Assembly: GCF_905220565.1 (NCBI RefSeq)
Contig: NC_059398.1
Coordinates: 8,269,177 to 8,333,176, forward strand
Length of the DNA: 64,000 bases
Source: Melitaea cinxia
Lineage: Eukaryota > Arthropoda > Insecta > Lepidoptera > Nymphalidae
Direction: 5' to 3'
Below the pieces are notes generated by a model, which saw nothing but the letters and a program-made list of their open reading frames with translations, was not told where the DNA came from and ran no database searches. The position numbers were made by a program, and so were the translations under genes. Each line of letters opens with the position of its first letter. Position 1 is the first letter of the stretch. Shown here piece after piece: positions 9,703 to 20,079 of the stretch.

Positions 9703-9954
9703 TCCGATCCCATGGCCAGTAAGAAGCCTAGATATTACACCCGTGGACTTTTATGTCTGGGCGCACATGAAGGCCTTGTTCTACGATAATTGGACAGGCC
9801 CTGTATCCTCGCAAGAATATTTAAGGCAGCGATTAATTATTGATGCAGCATTATGAGAAATAATCTTACATCAAGAGTAACTAAAACTGAAATCTGGCGC
9901 AGATGTAGAAAATGCATAAGAAATAGGGGGGCACAATTTAAACAAGATTTGTAA
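9703..9954 (+). pseudogene. C-terminal relic of a DDE (Tc1/mariner-like) transposase
   Basis: One frame reads PWPVRSLDITPVDFYVWAHM, then KALFYDNW and VSSQEYLRQRLIIDAAL before a TGA near 9855. Another frame continues EIWRRCRKCIRNRGAQFKQD and stops at 9952. The order RS.D.TP.DF..W..MK ... LR.RI ... R...CI...G..F is the C-terminal end of Tc1/mariner-like DDE transposases, where the D of the ..TP.D block is the third catalytic acid. An internal stop and a frameshift show it is dead, and no 5' coding part is present. The lineage below the superfamily is an inference. Confidence 0.6.
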
Positions 9955-10484
9955 AAATAATAAATGTTTTTATAAAACCAATTCCAATTTTTATTTTTAA
10001 GCTTATACGTGTTTGTGTAAAAAATTATTTTAAATGTTATTTTAACAAATGGCGGCTTGTTCCGTTTGTAAGAATTATCCTCCACATGTGTTAAGATTTT
10101 TTTTGGACGTTTTTACCTCATTAGATAGCTTGATAGGTGGGGAATTCTTGTTATATTTTGTACACTTCTTACTTTTTATTACTTTTTTTAATATTAAATT
10201 TTTTTTATTATGAATAAAAAAAAAATAAAGGAATCATTCAAAGTAACACGAGTCTTAAGATATTGTGGCGAAACCATTGCAAAATTTCGCCGTTTTATTT
10301 GTTTTTAAAATGAAGATTTTCTTTAAGTTGACTTTAAAGTCGAAATTCTGGATTTTTTGAAAATTACAAAATTTCTAAATTTCTCAGTAACGGTCAACAT
10401 TTGTATAAGACAATATAGGGTTATTCATAGCTTATTGTATGTACTATCATGCCCTTAAAGGAATGTATCGAATTACAAGTAACC
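9955..10484. other. AT-rich spacer, no gene seen
   Basis: Homopolymer-rich DNA with no recognised domain on either strand. Confidence 0.4.
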
Positions 10485-10542
10485 CTGTATAAATAAAAAT
10501 TTCATATCACGATATATGTGGGCGATAAACTCCGAAACTTAG

Positions 10543-12876
10543 GTTTAAAGAACTTTATTGATTTCTCAAGAACATTACAGTTCACTTATGAGTATTGTAC
10601 ATTATAGATACTTTATTAAATATGTAACAAACAGTTCGACCGTATTTGTTTAAATAGGTAATGACTCAAAAAAGGGAAAGGTGGCAATAAAGAATCATGT
10701 TTATTTATTTGTTTACTACGAGTATTACGAATCATATTGCGAACATGGTTTAGTTTGTCTTTTTGTTTGATTGAAGGTAGTTGATAAATTAATGTGAAAG
10801 TTTATGAGTGATTTTTTGTTGTGATTGTATATGTATATATATTTTTTTGTTTATTTGTTATATTTATTCATTTATGTTTTATGTTTATTTATACACATTA
10901 TGTTTCAAGTATATATTTTTTTAATTTATTTTTGTATATAGAAAGGTTTTCACATATTTTTATTTCATTTGGTAGTTTATTGTACCTCACGACACCATCA
11001 TATAAAATGTTTCTTTTACCGTACCCTGTTCTTGGTGCAATGAGTTTCAGTTTGTGTGTATTTCTTAAGTTGTGTGTATACTCGCGTTTGATAAAAGCTG
11101 TCTGCATGCGGATGTGTCCAGATATTTTTTTTTTTTTATTAACATGCATATTTTTACAGTGAAAATTTGCTCAAGGTTAAGTATTTTTGTGGTTTTGTAT
11201 AGTATAGAAGTAGGTGTTAGCTTGGGATATTGGAATAACACTTTAATAGCTTTAATTTGTGCACGTTGTAATGGCATGATATTCGTTTTAGCGGCGCTGC
11301 CCCAGACCTCTATTAAATATGTAAGTTTAGATTTTATAAGCGCATTGTACAGCATATATCGTATTTTAGGTGGTATACAAGAAGACATCCTCCGTAGTGC
11401 GCCAATGAATTGTGTAAGTTTACTTTTCAGGTGTTCTATGTGGGGTCGCCATGTCAATTTATCGTCCAAAATTAAGCCAAGGTACTTTTCTTGGCGTGAT
11501 CTACGAAGAATTTCGTCGTTAATACGTAGTGATATATCGTCCGGTATTTTTTTATTTTTTGCACTGAAAATCATGTAAGAACTTTTCTTTTCGTTAACTG
11601 TTAGTAGATTACATTGACACCAAATGCTGTATTGGCGTAGATCTTGCTGTGCTTGTTTGACCAATTCTGTTAGGTCCTTTCCGAAGTAAAAAAGACATGT
11701 ATCGTCAGCATATAGTGTAATATGTCCAGTTAGATTGATATTAGTTACATTATTGACGTAAATTAGAAATAATAATGGTCCTATTACGGATCCCTGGGGA
11801 ATACCGCAGGTTAAACGTTGGGGATTGCTTGTGTAGCCTGGTGTACCGATTTTAACAACTTGTGTTCGAGTTTCTAAGTATGATTGAAATATGTCGTAAG
11901 CAGGTCCGGATAACCCTAAATTTTTTAACTTAGCTAACAGTAAGGAATGACTAACCGTATCGAAAGCTTTCTGAAGGTCGATGAAGATACCCAGACAAAA
12001 GTTTTTTTTATCAATCTCTGTATTTATTTTAGTTATTAAATCAATTACTGCTGATACCGTTCCGGATTTTTGACGGAAACCGTATTGTTGCGTAGAAAGA
12101 AAACTTAAACTCTCCAGGTGTGCCATCAGGCGCCTATATATGACACTTTCAAAAACTTTTGAAATCACAGGCAACACAGAAATCGGACGATAGTTACCCG
12201 GATCAGTTTTTGGTCCGGATTTGTATATCGGAGTTAATTTTGCTATTTTCAAACTATTAGGAAAAGTTCCTGTAGCCAAACATTTATTTATACAATCTGT
12301 TAAATTTTTTACTATAAGGTCACATATGCAGATAAGTGATTTTGTGCTGATGCCGTCGATACCTGTACTACACGATTTGTCTAAACTTTTAATGATATTT
12401 TTTACTTCTTTAATGGTGCAAGGTTCAAAATGTGTTATTATATGTTCGGGTTCTTTATTTAGGTAAGTCATAGTGTTAATAAATTCATTTGGATGATATT
12501 TTGGTATTTTTTGAGCCAGTTCAGAGCCGATTGATGAAAAAAATATATTAAATTTTTCGCATATATCATTGCCATTGTTAATTGTTTTACCTGATACAAT
12601 TAAGGTAGGAAGATGTGAGTAATTTTTAATTTTATTGTTAGCTAACGTATTAATTAAACTCCAAAGCTTTTTTGAGTCATTATTACAATTTTTAAAGGAA
12701 TTATAATAAAATTCTTGTTTTGTGTTTCTAATTAATTTGTGTAAGTTATTTCTTTCGGTTAAAAATTGACGTTTTAATGTTTCATTTGTAGGATTGCCTT
12801 TAAGTTTCTTCCATAAATGATTTCTTCTGTATATTACGTTAGTAACATTTCTGTTATAACTTTTGAACCATTTTTT
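10543..12876 (-). mobile_element. 5'-truncated CR1/Jockey-type LINE nested in a Helitron
   Basis: The ORF2 C-terminal two-thirds lies at 10898-12882. The 3'UTR ends at about 10543 with AATAAAG on the minus strand. Helitron sequence flanks both sides. The 5' junction near 12876 falls in TTTTTATCAAA-like sequence shared with the Helitron, consistent with a microhomology-mediated 5' join. The endonuclease domain is missing. Confidence 0.7.
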
Positions 12877-12882
12877 TATCAA
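10898..12882 (-). pseudogene. LINE reverse transcriptase, N-terminally truncated and frameshifted
   Basis: The frame from 12882 (TTG, not a natural start) carries a reverse transcriptase: NYRPISVLPVISKVFESV, QYGFRQKSGT, GIFIDLQKAFDTV, GIPQGSVIGPLLF and the catalytic LYADD, then KYLGLILDD and YLIEVWGS. The C-terminus continues in another minus-strand frame (10898-11149) with ISGHIRMQTAF, NTHKLKLIAPRTGYG and VVRYNKLPNEIK. The switch happens at a run of 13 A (minus strand) at 11125-11137, so slippage in that run broke the ORF. The APE endonuclease domain is absent because the copy is 5'-truncated. Apart from the A-run the coding sequence is open, so the insertion is fairly recent. Confidence 0.85.
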
Positions 12883-13170
12883 ATTTTGTAAGCATCTGTA
12901 ATTTGGTCCAACTTGAGCGATAGGATAGTTTTTATTTCAATTAGACCCAGTAGGTGGCGCTCCTATCAGTATGTAATTACGAAACTACAGAACTAATTTT
13001 TATCAAATTTTGTAAGCATCTGTAATTTGGTGAAACTTGGGAGATAAGATAGTTTTTATCTCAATGGGACCCGGTAGGTGGCGCTGCAATCGGTATGTTA
13101 GCAATCAATTTAGTAGCTCTTTTCCGGGCAGAACAACGTCTGCCGAGTAGTAAAAAGCTAGTAAAAAAAT

Positions 13171-13243
13171 AAATTAAATCTATCTGATTAATAATTATTA
13201 ATTTAATTATTAATAATTATTAATCAGATAGATTTTATTTATT
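13171..13243. repeat. AT-rich palindrome
   Basis: AAATCTATCTGATTAATAAT and its reverse complement form arms of roughly 32-35 bases with a short centre. It lies just after the Helitron CTAG end. Confidence 0.7.
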
Positions 13244-13590
13244 TTTCTATATAGATTTTATTTAATTTTCGATATAGATAGTTGGCTAGTTCTCAAAAAA
13301 GTGGCACTATAAGCGTAACCTGTCAAGTATTTTTTAAAAGAAATTCGTGGTTAGTTATGTACTGTTTGAAATATCTGTACTATTTTTTATTAAAAGAAAC
13401 TTTTTTAGAGTCAGAGTAAAAACAAAAATAATTCAGTGATATATTTATAATAAAATAAAATTGTAAAGTCTCTTTCTCAATGACCTGTCATGTTCAAACA
13501 GTAGGTATCGTATTTTCGGAAGTTATATAGTAGAATAAGTTCTGAATTATGATTATTTTAATATTATTATTACTAACGAGTTATGTTTAA

Positions 13591-13889
13591 CTAGCTGACC
13601 AAGCCACGCATTCCTGTGGCTCAGTAATTATACTTTATTAAAATATCTAATATCTAAGTCATCTATTAAGGCTTTATAGAACTAACCGATAAATACACAC
13701 TAAAGTCGTATAATAAACATTTAATTTGCAATAAAAAATATCGAGATTAATAATTGAGATAAAAACGACCCTATCTCCCAAGTTGAACCAAATTACAGAT
13801 GCTTAAAAAATTTGATAAAAATTGGTTCAGTAGTTTCGGAGTTTATCGCTAACATACATTGTGACACGAAATTTTTATATATATATAGA
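13591..13889 (-). mobile_element. Non-autonomous Helitron, related to family 3
   Basis: On the minus strand it begins TCTATATATATATAAAAATT and ends with a GCCACAGG..TGTGGC-type hairpin and GTCAGCTAG. The inner part shares GTTTCGGAGTTTATCGC and GATGCTTAAAAAATTTGATA with the element at 10485-13161. Confidence 0.65.
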
Positions 13890-13893
13890 TTTA

Positions 13894-14104
13894 CTAGCTG
13901 TGCCCGCGGCTTCGCCCGCGTTGAAATCAGTGTTTCACAAAGTTTTACCGGCAAACTTCCAGTGAAACTTTCATCAAAATCGGCTTAGTCATTCCGTAAA
14001 CCTTCCTCTTGAAGTACTCTCTCCATTGGTGAAACCGCATGAAAATCCGTTCAGTAGATTTTGAGGGAATCAACCACATACACTTTTGGGGACTTTGTTT
14101 TATA
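13894..14104 (-). mobile_element. Non-autonomous Helitron, CGCGGGC type
   Basis: On the minus strand the 3' end has a CGCGG/CCGCG hairpin and CACAGCTAG. The interior contains the CAAAATCTACTGAACGGATT-type motif frequent in such elements. It abuts the previous Helitron with four bases between. Confidence 0.65.
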
Positions 14105-14109
14105 ATAAA

Positions 14110-14570
14110 CTAACTGTTGTCCGCGACTACGTTCGCGTGGTTATGAAGATATGCATTATTATTAAGATGTTTAACGCAAACTATTTTTTTATTTCAGTCA
14201 CTTGAAATGCTTATCACACTGAGTAACTTTTTAAAAGGCACAATTTAGTATAATTTAATAGTTATTCTTATAAAACCTCTCTATACACCACATTTTTAGC
14301 TTTATTTTCAGGGTGCAGTATAAATAACCTATCAGGCGAACTTATAGCTGCTGTTTATGTTTCGTACAAACTATCAAGCCCAATTATAAAAAGCCCTCTT
14401 AGCGGTGGAATATCGCAAAATTCGTTCTTAGCGGACGTCTACTTACTATAATCTACCTCCCTACCAAATTTTATCTTTGTCCATCCTGGATGGATTAAAA
14501 ACCGCTGGATGGTCCCATCGGTTTTTGAGTGATGAGTGAGTCAGTGACCTTTCTCTTTTATATATATAGA
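14110..14570 (-). mobile_element. Non-autonomous Helitron
   Basis: On the minus strand the start is TCTATATATATAAAAGAGAA and the end has a CCACGCGAACGTAGTCGCGG hairpin region, then AACAGTTAG (CTAA on plus). It is the third Helitron in a row in the same orientation. Confidence 0.55.
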
Positions 14571-14571
14571 T

Positions 14572-15352
14572 TACGATACATTATTTGGACACCTCCTCAC
14601 CATCTATAGAGCATACATAACCATAAACTTCCAACCCCGTTTTATCCCCTTAAGAGTCAAGTTTCGTAAAAGCCGGTCTTAACAGATGTTAACACCCTAT
14701 AAGGAACCTACCTGCCAAACTTCAAGTTTGTGACTATTATAGTATCGGAGATTTCGTGATGAGTGAGTCAACCTACCATCCCCCGTATTAACCCCAAAAG
14801 AGAGTTGATTTCTAAAGATTACGTTATTTGGACACTTCCTCACTATCTATAGAGCACACATTTTAAATTTCAAGTCTCTTACTTCAAAAACAAAGGACTT
14901 TCATACAAACTTCCAACCCCCGTTTAACCCCCTTAGAGGCCGAGTTTCATAAAATACCTTCTTAATAAATGTCGACACTCTATAAGAAGCCTACCTGCCA
15001 AATTTCAAGCTTGTTGGTGTTAGAGTTTCAGAGATTTCGTGATGAGCGAGTCAAACTATCATCCCCCGTTTTAACCCCAAAAGGGAGTTGATTTCTAAAG
15101 ATACATTATTTAGACACCTTCTCACCATCTATATAGCATACATTTTAAATTTCAAGTCTCTTACTTCAAAAACATAGGACTTTCATATAAACTTCCAACC
15201 CCCGTTTTACCCCTTTAGAGGTCGAGTTTCGTAAAATCCGTTCTTAACAGATGTTTACGTCTTATAAGGAGTCTGTTTGCCAAATTTCAAGTTTGTGGCT
15301 ATTATAGTTTCGGAGATTTCGTGATGAGTGAGTGACCTTTCGCTTTTATATA
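14572..15352. repeat. Three tandem units of about 282 bp
   Basis: The block CGTGATGAG(T/C)GAGT recurs at 14756, 15039 and 15321, a period of 282-283. Each unit carries CATTATTTGGACAC, TTCCAACCCC(C)GTTT and CTGCCAAATTTCAAG-like motifs. The first unit lacks about 35 bases. The right edge ends CTTTTATATACATATA, like the start of the Helitron before it, so the array is probably the inside of a Helitron. Confidence 0.7.
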
Positions 15353-15540
15353 CATATATTACAGATTACAGATTATAGATATAGATGAAAAAAACATTAA
15401 GTAGGGTGAAGTATCAAACACTTGAAAGGTAAAAATTAAAATTCATTAATAGTTTGACACCAAGAAAGAGATCAAAAAAAGCAGAAAGAATTGACAAGCA
15501 AAATAAAAAAGAGGAGCAGAAAAATAAGATTTGAGGTTTA

Positions 15541-15765
15541 TCTGGTGTAGTATGCGTGTAGTCCCCTAAAACACCAACGTTTTGTGAGTTCGATTCAAAC
15601 TTGTGAGTCTCCCCATCGTTGTTATCATAAATACCTGATAGATCATTAATCATAGTAGGGAACATATCCGTCAACCCGTAGTGGAGCAGCGTGGTGGATT
15701 AAGCTCCAATCCTTATTCTATATGAGAAAAGAGGCCATAGTACAGGCTGAATCGTTATTCCAATA
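15541..15765 (+). mobile_element. tRNA-derived SINE with RTE-like tail
   Basis: The head has an A-box-like TGGTGTAGTATGCG and a B-box-like GAGTTCGATTC. The tail reads GGAGCAGCGTGGTGGATTAA ... GAAAAGAGGCC ... GTACAGGCTGAATCG. The same combination occurs at 61452-61804. Confidence 0.65.
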
Positions 15766-16574
15766 GTTTCACCATCGAGCAATATCGAAAAATATCGATA
15801 CACATAATGAGGTACCTAAGTAAATTAGCATAAAACTTTGCTATTTTTTTTTTCAGAATGCAGAAAAAACCAGACAGACCTATTTCCGTCTCTAGAGAAG
15901 TTACTTCTTGAGTCGTATAACCTAATGTTCACGAATAGTAACAAAGTTAACAAGCAAAAGTTAGGTAAAACAAGAAAATAGAATGACTTAATATACTTTT
16001 ATAAATAAAATGATATTGTAAGGAAAAGTTCACGTATATAGCCAAAGAAAAGAAATTTCTTAATATGCATTGAGCAAACAAATCTCGCCGACAAAACCTG
16101 ATTGAGAAACTTCTGGAGCCCCACTTACTACTTACTTACTAGAGTAAAAACTTTTTTGTTAAAGGTATATTAGAGTTTTATAAAATTGAAACAAATAAGG
16201 TTGAAGACTATTTAAAATAATTTTAGGTAGAATTCAACCTCGCCTGACCTATATTAACACGAACTTATCAACAGATAAGTTATAAACTATGTTTATAAAA
16301 ATAAACCTACAACTTTGAAAAGCTTTCAATAAATACAAAATTATTGCGCCTCGGTTCCAACACGTTTATTCAAACTATTTTTGCATTAAGAATAATGCTT
16401 ATTGCTTCTATTGTAATTGAGTACATTGTTCTTTTGAGTTCTATTGAGTAGAAATCACGGAGTAGTTCTATGGTCTGTGATAGAAATCAAATCCATAGAA
16501 TATTTGGTAATAATAATTAATGAGGATGATATTAGGTCGGAAAAAAGTTTCTAGTAAGTAAAGTCATGGGATAC
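15766..16574. other. AT-rich spacer, no gene seen
   Basis: No ORF with recognisable content and no obvious repeat partner inside the window. Confidence 0.4.
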
Positions 16575-16879
16575 TCATCCCAATTACCTGTCCGGTAGTT
16601 GTGGTATAGTATACGGGTATGCGACCCCGGCTTCCCTAGCTATTACTGTCCTATCCCTTACCCTCTGGGCGGTAATATCCTATATTTCCTATTCCCCACA
16701 CGAACTTACCAATCTTCCTTTTCACACCACCTATCCTTCCCTTTCCCTATTCCTACCCTCTCCGTCAATCCAACGTCTGCCGCGCGGATGGATGCGTGGC
16801 TAGGGGCAAGCCTATACATTAGCGTGCCACTCTGCCCTGGGATCTTGTGACCCAGAATTAGGCCAGCCCTTACCCTGGC

Positions 16880-19770
16880 ATGCGGGGCTGTGATGGCGAT
16901 GTGGTTCGCCACCCATCACGTCTCGAAAATTGGCCCATGGAGAGCCGCTTCGCTACGTTGAATGTAAGAGGAGGAATGGATGGTAAGGTAGATGAAGTAC
17001 GTCAGATGATGGATGAACGATGTATAGATGTTCTATGCGTTAATGAAACTAAGAGGAAAGGATGTGACACCACAGTACATGGTCCCTACACGGCATACTG
17101 GTCAGGAGTCCCCGAAACCAGCCGAGAGATGTCTTGAATAAGTGCGGAGAAAAGGAACGGATCGTGATGTTAGGGGACTTTAATGGATGGGTTGGAGTGA
17201 CGCGTGATGGGTATGAAAGAGTTCTTGGTACGTTTGGGGATGAGAGAGTGAATGACAATGGGAGAAGCCTGCTTGAAGTATGCTTGGAATGGAATCTTTG
17301 CGTGGCCAACACAATGTTTGACCACAAAAAGATCCATTTGTATACAAGAGATGAGGGTGAGTCTAGAAGTATGATTGATTTTGTAATAGTGGATGAAAGA
17401 CTGAGGAAGAAAGTGCTAGACACTCGGGCATACCGCGCTGTAGGCCTCGACACAGACCACTTCCTGGTCGTAGCCCGAATGCTTGGCCTCTTTAAACAGT
17501 GGCGACATCGAAGGGCCCAGCCTACGAGTGTGTTGGACAGAGTGAAAGTAGAAAACCTACAAGAAAAAGAAAAGAAAGACGAATATATAGAGAAACTGAA
17601 AGAAAATTTTAAAGGCATAGAAGATATAGTTAAGATATATATAGTGTGATTGAAGATTTGTGAGATAAATTTAAGAAAGGGGTCGTGAATGTTGCTTTTG
17701 AGGTATGCGGGGTAGCTAAAAGAAGGAAAGGAAGAAAGAACTATAATGTGTGGATGGATAAAAATGTACAAAAGGTGGTGCAAGAAAAGAAGAAAGCGTG
17801 GTTGGATTGGTTAGCGACAAAAGCTAACCAAAGAGTTCAAAAGGCAACGGATGACGAGATTAAGGAAGCAAGAATAAAGTATAAAAAATTGAAATTAGCG
17901 GCGAAAAAAGTTGTCTCTAGAAAGAAAGAAGAACGAAAGGATGATTTTGATAGAAGGTTCACTGAAGATTTCCAGTCAAACATCAAGTTTTTCTGGAAAT
18001 CCATCAAAACTGCTAGAGGAAAAACTTCTACCTCGGAGCTAAGTACAATCAGGAGTCAAGATGGGACCATTATAGAAGAAGAAAAATGTGTGTTAAAGAG
18101 ATGGAAAGAGTATTTTGAAAGTTTGTTCGAAAGAGAGGAAGTGCAGGTACAACATACGGCACCTTCCATGGAAGAGAGTATAAATGGTGATGAAAGTGAG
18201 ATAAGCATGGATGAAATAGTGAAAGCGTTGAAAAGTATGAGATTAGGTAAGGCTGCAGGGTATGACAGGATTACCGTCGAAATGCTGAAGGCTGGACATA
18301 GCATAGTTGCTAGCCAGCTGTACCGCCTTTTCAATTTGTACTGGCGAAACGGGCAGGTACCGGGAGACTGGTGCAAAGCCGTAATCGTCCCATTGTACAA
18401 AGGAAAAAGGTCACGGCAGGACTGCAGGAATTACCGCGATATAAGCCTCCTCAGCGTCGTCGGTAAATTGTATGCAAAAGTGTTGATTGAGAGGATTGTG
18501 AATGAAACAGACGATAAAGTATAGGATGTACAAGCGGGATTTAGAAAGAGAATGGCATGTGCGAATCGGGTCTTTTCTTTGCGGTTCATAGTCAAAAAGT
18601 GTTTGGCCAAAAACAAAAAAGTCTATTGCGCGTTCGTAGGTTTAGAAAAGGCCTATGATAGAGTGATGAGAAATGAATTGTGGTCAGCATTGTCCGTGAA
18701 TGGTGTGAGCAGTGTCCTCATATGAGCATTACAATCTCTTTATAGGTATTCTAGTGCTTGTGTGAGGATAAATGGGGCATACACAGAATGGCTTAATATC
18801 GAAAAAGGTGTTAAACAGGGATGTGTAGTGTCACTGTGGCTATTTAATCTGTTCATGGACAATTGTTTGACAGATTTAAAAGATAGTGAAAATGTGTTGA
18901 GAATGAATGATTTACTCGTCAAATGTCTTCTCTATGCTGATGATCAAGTATTACTTGCGTCTTCGCCCGAGGAGTTGTAGGAGATGGTAACTGATATGAT
19001 TGGAGCCTTTGTAAGAAAGGGAATGAAGATGAAAGTAAAGAAGACGAAAATAATAGTGTTTGAAAGAGTGAGTTTGAGAGAGGCAGTGACAGACTGCAAT
19101 ATCGTGATTGGAGATGAACAAATTGAACAGGTGAATGAGTTTGTGTATCTGGGTTCAAAGTTTACAAGAGATGGAAAGTGTGAGAGTGATATTGAAAGAA
19201 GAGTGAATGCAGGAAACAGGGTGAATGAAGCTTTGCACTCCTTTATGAGCAGTCGGGAGGTGTCTAACACAGCTCGTTTGGCTGTGCATGAGGGGGTGTT
19301 GGTTTCGACACTCATGTACGGCAGTGAAAGTTGGGTATGGCAGAAGAAACATGAAAGCAGAATAAATGCAGTTGAGATGAGAGCGTTAAGATGTATGATA
19401 GGAGTTAAACTGAGTGACAGGATAAGACATAGTGAGATAAGGAAACGTTGTGGTCTGAAAGAAGATTTAGTGACAAAAATTGAGAAAGGTATGCTCAAAT
19501 GGCTTAGTCATGTCGAGAGAATGATTTAAGAACGATTGACGAAAAAAGTGTAAAAGGCGAGTGTAGATGGAAGGGTTGGAAGGGGTAGACATAGGCGGAC
19601 GATCCGAGACCAAATAAGGGACGTCTTGAAAAAAGGCCAGGTCAAGAGTACTCTAAACCGAAGAGCATGTATGAAGGGAATAATGAAAGTGGACGAAGCG
19701 AAAGAAGTATGTAAGGATCGTAGCAAGTGGAAAGAAGTGGTCTCTGCCTATCCCTACGGGAAAGAGGCGT
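16880..19770 (+). pseudogene. RTE-type endonuclease/reverse transcriptase, multiply disrupted
   Basis: Endonuclease pieces: RFATLNVRGGMDGKVDEVRQ and DVLCVNETKRKG (16940-17110), then LNKCGEKERIVMLGDFNGW from 17134 and DFVIVDERLRKKVLDTRAYR plus the LDTDHFLV histidine block to 17650. The join near 17118-17136 skips the middle of the domain, so an internal deletion occurred. The reverse transcriptase runs from 17685 (GKAAGYDRITVEML, CRNYRDISLLSVVGKLYAKV) through a stop at 18522, QAGFRKRMACANRV, GLEKAYDRV, GVKQGCVVS and the catalytic LLYADD near 18935. The C-terminal part contains EFVYLGSKFTRDG and MYGSESWVWQKKH and ends after stops near 19527. Several stops (18522, 18722, 18978, 19527) make it a clear pseudogene. 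Confidence 0.8.
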
Positions 19771-19776
19771 GATAAT

Positions 19777-19796
19777 ATGTATGTATGTATGTATGT
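19777..19796 (+). repeat. (ATGT)n microsatellite, RTE LINE 3' end
   Basis: Five ATGT units end the LINE; RTE elements commonly terminate in such simple repeats. Confidence 0.75.
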
Positions 19797-20079
19797 AAAA
19801 AAGTTTCTTCTTATTTCATTTAGAATTTCGAGGTATAATTTTACAAAATTTATTTACATTAATTATAACTAGTGGTCACCCAGTGGTCGAAATTCGACCA
19901 TAATTTAACCACAGACTTTTTTAAAACAATAAACAAAAGATTAGTATACATATATACGTGTGTGTGTCAAATGGTAGTCTGTGTAATGTTTTTTTAATTG
20001 ATTTAATATATTTTTTATGCGTAATTTAAAAAAAAGTTAGCATTTTGCACTTCTCTATACAAACTATAAGTGTACTATA

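Larger units (their letters stand above)
10485..13161 (+). mobile_element. Helitron, family 3, split by a LINE
   Basis: The left part (10485-10542) contains GCGATAAACTCCGAAACT, matching the 5' region seen in reverse at about 13840. The right part (12877-13161) contains repeated GTAAGCATCTGTAATTTGG and GGTAGGTGGCGCT blocks and ends with a GGCAGA/TCTGCC hairpin and CTAG at 13158-13161. The same 3' half lies at 41345-41648. A minus-strand LINE interrupts the element exactly where the two parts should join. Confidence 0.65.
16575..19796 (+). mobile_element. Degenerate RTE-type LINE
   Basis: A GC-richer 5' leader (16575-16880) is followed by endonuclease and reverse transcriptase sequence broken by stops, frameshifts and one internal deletion. 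The element ends in an (ATGT)n tract at 19777-19796. The ending and the protein motifs fit the RTE group. Confidence 0.7.

Noticed and set aside
16706..19498. Long minus-strand frames opposite the RTE LINE
   Set aside because: Shadows of the purine-rich coding strand; Ser/Leu/Phe-rich without domains.
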